8,401 nt of DNA from 2-02-FULL-38-15 sp964645555. Lineage in GTDB: Bacteria > Patescibacteriota > Microgenomatia > Daviesbacterales > UBA10151. Positions 5,201 to 8,401 of the stretch are shown piece after piece. The notes beneath the pieces are model-generated. The model saw only the letters and a list, made by a program, of their open reading frames with translations. It ran no database searches and was not told the DNA's origin. The translations under genes and the position numbers were made by a program. The first letter of the stretch is position 1, and each line of letters begins with the position of its first letter. The stretch spans positions 1 to 8,401 of the forward strand of contig CAZYBP010000040.1 in NCBI GenBank assembly GCA_964645555.1. The letters run 5' to 3'.

Positions 5201-5611
5201 ATGGCCAGAGAAAGATTAATCAGGATAGGCAGAATGGTTGCAGCAGGAAGCATGCTTTTATCTTCTGTAAGTTTTGATGCTACCCCGGCTTTTGCAGGAG
5301 GAGGATGTAATGTTCCACCAGCTGAGGGTGAAATGTGTCCTGATCCAGCAAGTTACATGACCAGCAGATATATAATTTCCTGGATTGAAGGGAGGGATTT
5401 TAGGGTTCAGTCGCGGACAAGATTTCTGGGATTTTTATGGGAAACAGCAGAAGGTGCACAAGAAGGATTATTAAGATTGGTAGAACTTTGCGGAGAAACA
5501 GAGAGTACAAGTAGTGAGAATCAAGCATTTGGAAGCAGCACAAGAGCAACAATGGTAAATCCCGGACCTGGCTGTTTAATATCTCATCGAATAGGCGGTG
5601 GTGGCGGATAA
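5201..5611 (+). CDS. Small secreted four-cysteine protein of unknown function
   Basis: A 136-residue protein not recognised as any known family. The N-terminus is a standard Sec signal peptide: positive residues (MARERLIRIGR), a hydrophobic core (about 12-24), and an A-F-A site (30-32) predicted to be cut before Gly33. The mature part of about 104 residues has four cysteines (36, 46, 97, 125), two near its start and two near its end, which could form disulfides once outside the cytoplasm. It ends in a glycine-rich tail (IGGGGG). There is no second membrane segment and no lipobox, so it should be released or surface-associated by other means. The gene has its own promoter and is nearly leaderless. 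Another unknown gene follows in the same direction 59 bp on, under a separate strong promoter, so any link in function is speculative. Confidence 0.7.
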   Translation: MARERLIRIGRMVAAGSMLLSSVSFDATPAFAGGGCNVPPAEGEMCPDPASYMTSRYIISWIEGRDFRVQSRTRFLGFLWETAEGAQEGLLRLVELCGETESTSSENQAFGSSTRATMVNPGPGCLISHRIGGGGG

Positions 5612-5634
5612 AAAACTTCTTGGGTGAACATTAT

Positions 5635-5663
5635 TTGACAGTGGCGGCATAGAAGCCTATAAT
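5635..5663 (+). promoter_or_regulatory. Full-consensus sigma-70 promoter
   Basis: TTGACA (5635-5640), a 17-bp spacer and TATAAT (5658-5663) match the bacterial consensus at all twelve positions with the optimal spacing. Only seven bases (TTCTCCC) separate the -10 box from the ATG at 5671. Transcription should start at or within a base or two of the start codon, making this the clearest leaderless gene in the window. Confidence 0.85.
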
Positions 5664-5670
5664 TTCTCCC

Positions 5671-6390
5671 ATGTTGGATAGAGAACAAACAGGTCCCAAA
5701 GATATAACGCCTCGAGCAGTAGGAGTTCTTAAGCGGATTTTAACGAATGGCTTCTGCCCTGGAACAACACAGAGGAATCGTGAAAAATATGAAAGCCTAT
5801 GCGAAAGGTTAAGACGCCTACCTACTCTTGAAGAAATTGGAGGAACCGTGGATCTCGAAAGTGGTCATATCGACAAAGGGGGTATGTTTTCAGTAGTAGC
5901 AAATGAGGATAGAGCTGATATTGAAGATGCTTTAATTAAGAGTATAACAATGGGTAGAGGTGAATGGTATTGCCATGAATATACTTTATGGAGTCCTCAA
6001 ACATTAGCATACGCCTCAGCCCCGCTTCATATAGTAAGGACTACACCTGAAGGACAAGTTAATATCATAAAAGTTGATGAGTGGAGCGATAAAGAAAAAG
6101 TAGTTGAAACAATTGATGCAAGAGACATTAGACGAGTATCAATAGGGTCAGGAGATTATATTGTAGGGGCCAAAGGAAGAGTTTCCGATCCTTATAGTTT
6201 ACGGGCATACCCTAAAGTATTTGTAGATCCTAGATTAGAAGGGCAGGAAGTTTTGAGGGTAGATATTATGGGAAGGCCATGCTCAGCAACAATAACAGAT
6301 GTTTTAATAATTAATTCTGGAAATCAACTATTAGCAAGAGCTGTAGAATTATCATCTATTCCCAGCAAGGCTAAAAAACTTCTTGGATGA
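5671..6390 (+). CDS. Conserved-looking protein of unknown function, leaderless
   Basis: A 239-residue soluble protein that I do not recognise. It has no signal peptide and no membrane segment, so it is likely cytoplasmic. The N-terminal third is basic and helical (about 12-55, with Cys29 and Cys44). The centre has an aromatic cluster with Cys and His, GEWYCHEYTLW (97-107), that could be a binding or catalytic site. The rest alternates short strands and turns (about 118-225), with a further Cys204 and a GRPCSATITD segment. It could be an all-beta domain of some kind, but no motif settles this. The start at 5671 is fixed by the consensus promoter ending 7 nt before it. That promoter implies strong expression, unusual for an orphan gene. 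The convergent neighbour is a Fic protein. Confidence 0.65.
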   Translation: MLDREQTGPKDITPRAVGVLKRILTNGFCPGTTQRNREKYESLCERLRRLPTLEEIGGTVDLESGHIDKGGMFSVVANEDRADIEDALIKSITMGRGEWYCHEYTLWSPQTLAYASAPLHIVRTTPEGQVNIIKVDEWSDKEKVVETIDARDIRRVSIGSGDYIVGAKGRVSDPYSLRAYPKVFVDPRLEGQEVLRVDIMGRPCSATITDVLIINSGNQLLARAVELSSIPSKAKKLLG

Positions 6391-6410
6391 TCCCGCTAGT
6401 ATCTTACACC

Positions 6411-6439
6411 CGCTTCGCCAGAGCGATAGCGAGGCGAGC
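6411..6439. repeat. GC-rich imperfect palindrome between convergent genes
   Basis: GCTTCGCC (6412-6419) pairs with GGCGAGC (6433-6439) around one bulged T. The 13-nt loop contains GCGATAGC. The unit GCGA recurs at 6423, 6429, 6434 and 6445. The GC content stands out from the AT-rich surroundings. No T-run follows directly, so it is a poor intrinsic terminator. It may be a dispersed palindromic repeat or a 3' RNA-stabilising hairpin. The remaining intergenic DNA to 6535 holds only a small dyad, AAACTC-A-GAGTTT (6481-6493). Confidence 0.5.
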
Positions 6440-6535
6440 AGACTGCGAGAATTTATTAATTTGTTTTTATCTGACGGCCTAAACTCAGAGTTTGTCTATC
6501 AATTTGGTCTAAAAATGTATAGCAAAGTACAATAA

Positions 6536-7570
6536 CTATTTTTCCTTTAAGACATAGTATGTTGCTTTGCCTTTACCTTTTCTGTCAATTAAACCCAAGT
6601 TCATTAGTTTATTGAAATCTAATGCTCTAGTCGCTTTTGCCCGGGTCGCTAATTTTGCATAATCACGATCAGCAATAAATCCTTTTTCCTTGATAAATTT
6701 CAGTATCTCTATATGATAAGGTTGCAGTTGCGTTTCTGGACTTATCCCAACCTCAGGAAGCAGTTTTTGGACCCTTAAAAGTTCATCAATAATTCCTCCT
6801 GTAAAATATTCCAGCCATGGAGTGAACTCTATTTTATCCAGCAGTTCATAATAATTACCAACCTCTCCAACGGTTTGAAAATATTTAATAACATTTTTAT
6901 TGTAGTAATTCTCAAAACTGAAAAGGTTAAAAGTATTTAACCCCATTGCAGCAAGAAGTACTTTTGTAGCAAGGCGGGTTGTTCTACCATTTCCATCCAT
7001 AAAAGGATGAATTATTACCATCTCTTTATGGAAAATACCGGCTAAAATAAGTGGATCTATTTTGTCTCGGTAACTATGCACAAACTCAATTAGATTCTCA
7101 ATAAGTTTCTTTACGTCTTTTGTATCTGGAGGTAAATATATAACTTTTCTGGTTCTTGGATCATTCACTACTACTGGTTTCTCTCTCAATTGTCCAGATT
7201 CAAATTTTGGCAGCAACCCTTCAGTAATTTGTTTTTGAATCCTTAGGATTAGATCAAGAGATAATCTTACTTGTCCTTTTTCAAGTTTTTCATTTAGTTC
7301 CTGGAGTGCTTGATTATAGTTTAAAACTTCTTTTTCAGTATCTCTAATATGAATTGGTTTTGATTTAAGGATTTTTTTAACTTCTGTTAAGGGCAGTGGG
7401 TTACCTTCGATGCTGGTTGAAGCATAGGTAGAAATTGCTCTTGCAGTCTTTTCAAGTTCTACTAGCACAACATGAGGAAATCTTCTATCATTTAATTCAT
7501 TTACCAAAACATTAATTCTTTTAATGTTTGCTAAAAGATGATCTGTAATAGTATATTGAGGGGTGAACAT
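6536..7570 (-). CDS. Class II Fic-domain protein (AMP-transferase) with C-terminal winged helix
   Basis: A 344-residue Fic protein, a family that transfers AMP (or another nucleotide-derived group) to hydroxyl side chains of target proteins. The Fic core motif is complete, HPFMDGNGRTTR at 188-199, with the catalytic histidine at 188. An inhibitory helix motif S-x-x-x-E-G is visible at 51-56. Because it lies N-terminal to the core, this is a class II enzyme, normally auto-inhibited by Glu55 occupying the ATP gamma-phosphate site. The flap region (about 140-150, RKVIYLPPD) also looks normal. The last 60 residues form a winged-helix-like domain (about 283-342) suited to DNA binding. The TTAGAC half-sites over its own promoter fit autoregulation. 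The ATG lies 8 nt after the -10 box and has no Shine-Dalgarno sequence. Its targets cannot be inferred. Confidence 0.92.
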   Translation of the reverse strand: MFTPQYTITDHLLANIKRINVLVNELNDRRFPHVVLVELEKTARAISTYASTSIEGNPLPLTEVKKILKSKPIHIRDTEKEVLNYNQALQELNEKLEKGQVRLSLDLILRIQKQITEGLLPKFESGQLREKPVVVNDPRTRKVIYLPPDTKDVKKLIENLIEFVHSYRDKIDPLILAGIFHKEMVIIHPFMDGNGRTTRLATKVLLAAMGLNTFNLFSFENYYNKNVIKYFQTVGEVGNYYELLDKIEFTPWLEYFTGGIIDELLRVQKLLPEVGISPETQLQPYHIEILKFIKEKGFIADRDYAKLATRAKATRALDFNKLMNLGLIDRKGKGKATYYVLKEK

Positions 7571-7573
7571 ATA

Positions 7574-7600
7574 GTCTAATTTTAGACGATTATTAGACGA
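7574..7600. promoter_or_regulatory. Candidate operator with three half-sites upstream of fic
   Basis: TTAGACGA occurs at 7582-7589 and again at 7593-7600, 11 bp apart. GTCTAA (7574-7579) faces the first copy as an inverted half-site with a 2-bp gap (GTCTAA-TT-TTAGAC). The array covers the -10 box and transcription start of fic. One helical turn between copies and one inverted pair suggest cooperative binding of a repressor, plausibly the winged helix of the Fic protein itself. Confidence 0.55.
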
Positions 7601-7607
7601 ATTGCAA
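7579..7607 (-). promoter_or_regulatory. Promoter of the fic gene
   Basis: On the minus strand TTGCAA (7602-7607) and TAAAAT (complement of 7579-7584) are spaced by 17 bp. The -10 box is 8 nt from the ATG at 7570, giving a leaderless or nearly leaderless mRNA. Confidence 0.6.
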
Positions 7608-7629
7608 GAGTCCCTTGCTCTAGGATTTG

Positions 7630-7701
7630 TGGGCCGCGTCGGACTCGAACCGACAACCTATTCCTTAAGAGGGAAGTGCTCTACCATTAAGCTAGCGGCC
7701 C
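7630..7701 (-). tRNA. tRNA-Lys, anticodon CTT
   Basis: The minus strand folds into a full cloverleaf. The acceptor stem GGGCCGC/GCGGCCC is perfect, the D arm is GCTT-AATGGTA-GAGC, and the T arm GTCGG-TTCGAGT-CCGAC has the standard TTCGA loop. The anticodon loop CTCTTAA places CTT at 7667-7669, reading lysine AAG codons. The first pair of the anticodon stem is a C-U mismatch; the other four pairs are good. The discriminator base is A and the 3' CCA is not encoded, so it must be added enzymatically. The gene lies between fic and the small membrane protein gene, all on the same strand. Confidence 0.95.
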
Positions 7702-7758
7702 AGTAGTTCATATTTTAACAATTTACCCACTAAATCTCCAGGATAGTATTTTAAAAGA

Positions 7759-8142
7759 TTATTCCCAAAGTTTTCTGCTTTCAGGAGGTAACTGGGGTGA
7801 GGGCTTATTCAACGTATCATAATTTAATCCACCTGCTAGAGCACCAATTATTGCACAAGCTGCAACAACCAGGCTCATTTGTTCAATATTCAGAGACGAA
7901 TTTAATGTGGAAGGCCCGAGCATCCTGTCAAGGAGAAGTGATCCCTGTACAACAGTTATAAGTGCTCCTTCATATACAATTCCGTATCCAGCACCAAATA
8001 TTGCTCCGAATTTCATGCCTTCTAAGGAAAACCATCTTTCAGATCCTGTTCCTGTTACAGTTTCAGCCTCAGTTATTGCAGTTCTATGCTCATCTTGCCT
8101 ACCAACAGATGGTTTTTGTTCTGGATGTCCTGCTAAACTCAT
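7759..8142 (-). CDS. Small two-helix membrane protein of unknown function
   Basis: A 127-residue protein that I do not recognise. The first 40 residues are polar and charged, probably disordered (rich in E, T, S, Q). Two hydrophobic, glycine- and alanine-rich segments follow: about 44-70 and 89-106. The loop between them holds DRMLGPS. The C-terminal tail is proline-rich (PSPQLPPES). There is no cleavable signal peptide, so it should sit in the cytoplasmic membrane as a hairpin with both ends on the same side. The start at 8142 is supported by a promoter whose -10 box ends 6 nt before it; no Shine-Dalgarno sequence is present. The reverse reading of this region also stays open for about 80 codons but lacks a signal and looks like a shadow. 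It may be lineage-specific. Confidence 0.6.
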   Translation of the reverse strand: MSLAGHPEQKPSVGRQDEHRTAITEAETVTGTGSERWFSLEGMKFGAIFGAGYGIVYEGALITVVQGSLLLDRMLGPSTLNSSLNIEQMSLVVAACAIIGALAGGLNYDTLNKPSPQLPPESRKLWE

Positions 8143-8148
8143 AGTCCA

Positions 8149-8177
8149 AGCATAATCCTAGTTTATTAAATTTTCAA
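8149..8177 (-). promoter_or_regulatory. Promoter of the small membrane protein gene
   Basis: On the minus strand TTGAAA (complement of 8172-8177) and TATGCT (complement of 8149-8154) are 17 bp apart. Six bases separate the -10 box from the ATG at 8142, which predicts a leaderless transcript. Confidence 0.5.
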
Positions 8178-8207
8178 GAAGGCAATTACAGGCTAAATAT
8201 TGATAAG

Positions 8208-8401
8208 TTATGGTCTGAATGGGGACTTTTTAACTAGTTTGGCTGTGTAGACAATCTCCCTAACCTCACCATCTTCATCTTCTATTTGATTTGAACCTGA
8301 AAGCCTTTGGTATTCCCTTAAATAATCAGATAAACCTGTTTGTAGTTCTTTTTTCTCGCTCTTTAAAGCTTTAAGTTTATTTGATAAATCTGCTGCATCG
8401 G
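8208..8401 (-). CDS. C-terminal fragment of a charged, partly coiled-coil protein
   Basis: An open minus-strand frame enters from the right edge and ends with TAA at 8208-8210, giving 63 residues; its start lies outside the window. The first part has heptad-like spacing of leucines among lysine and glutamate (DLSNKLKALKSEKKELQ), consistent with a coiled coil. A short acidic linker (IEDEDGEVRE) and a basic tail ending SPFRP follow. The family is not recognisable from this piece. The stop is 65 bp upstream of the next gene, which has its own promoter. Confidence 0.6.
   Translation of the reverse strand, partial: DAADLSNKLKALKSEKKELQTGLSDYLREYQRLSGSNQIEDEDGEVREIVYTAKLVKKSPFRP

Noticed and set aside
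7604..7618. GCAAG/CTTGC hairpin between tRNA-Lys and fic as a terminator
   Set aside because: The stem is five pairs and no T-run follows on either strand; it overlaps the fic -35 box.
7907..8155. Plus-strand open frame opposite the small membrane protein gene
   Set aside because: It has no promoter or ribosome binding site, and the minus-strand frame has a matched leaderless promoter and coherent membrane segments.

Overview
The window is an AT-rich, gene-dense stretch of a bacterial chromosome. It was probably assembled from a metagenome, because one run of ten Ns (1126-1135) sits inside a gene. Compact gene spacing, a tRNA without encoded CCA, many promoters abutting start codons, a Fic protein and a 352-residue CNNM-type protein all suggest a Candidate Phyla Radiation (Patescibacteria) genome, perhaps Microgenomates-like. 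That placement is inference from style, not from a marker gene. TGA is used as an ordinary stop, which argues against the recoded Absconditabacteria/Gracilibacteria lineages.

Left part (1-1890, + strand): a MazE/MazF-type toxin-antitoxin pair comes first, with two palindromes one helical turn apart over its promoter. Next come a promoter and a complete FMN riboswitch (806-928), whose closing stem contains the ribosome binding site of an EamA/DMT-family transporter. The transporter is therefore best read as a riboflavin (or other flavin) importer that shuts off when FMN is plentiful. The N gap inside it is an assembly artefact: the two flanks share seven bases, and merging them restores one open frame.

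Middle (1885-5046, - strand): a CNNM/CorB-like membrane protein with DUF21 and two CBS domains, then the ribosome-associated GTPase TypA/BipA. The intergenic region between them holds a bidirectional terminator, an 18-bp tandem repeat and several copies of a TTACTTAA motif. The typA leader carries an intrinsic-terminator-like hairpin between promoter and start codon, overlapped by a tiny possible upstream ORF. The first typA codons contain a palindromic dispersed-repeat-like sequence.

Right part (5201-8401): divergent from typA lie a small secreted protein with four cysteines and a 239-residue protein of unknown function, each with its own promoter. Then on the minus strand come a class II Fic AMP-transferase with a likely autoregulatory operator, tRNA-Lys(CTT), a small two-helix membrane protein, and the C-terminal end of a charged, partly coiled-coil protein cut by the window edge.

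A theme across the window is leaderless or nearly leaderless transcription. Six genes have a recognisable -10 box only 6-12 nt before the ATG and no Shine-Dalgarno sequence, whereas the second gene of the toxin-antitoxin operon and the riboswitch-controlled transporter have one.
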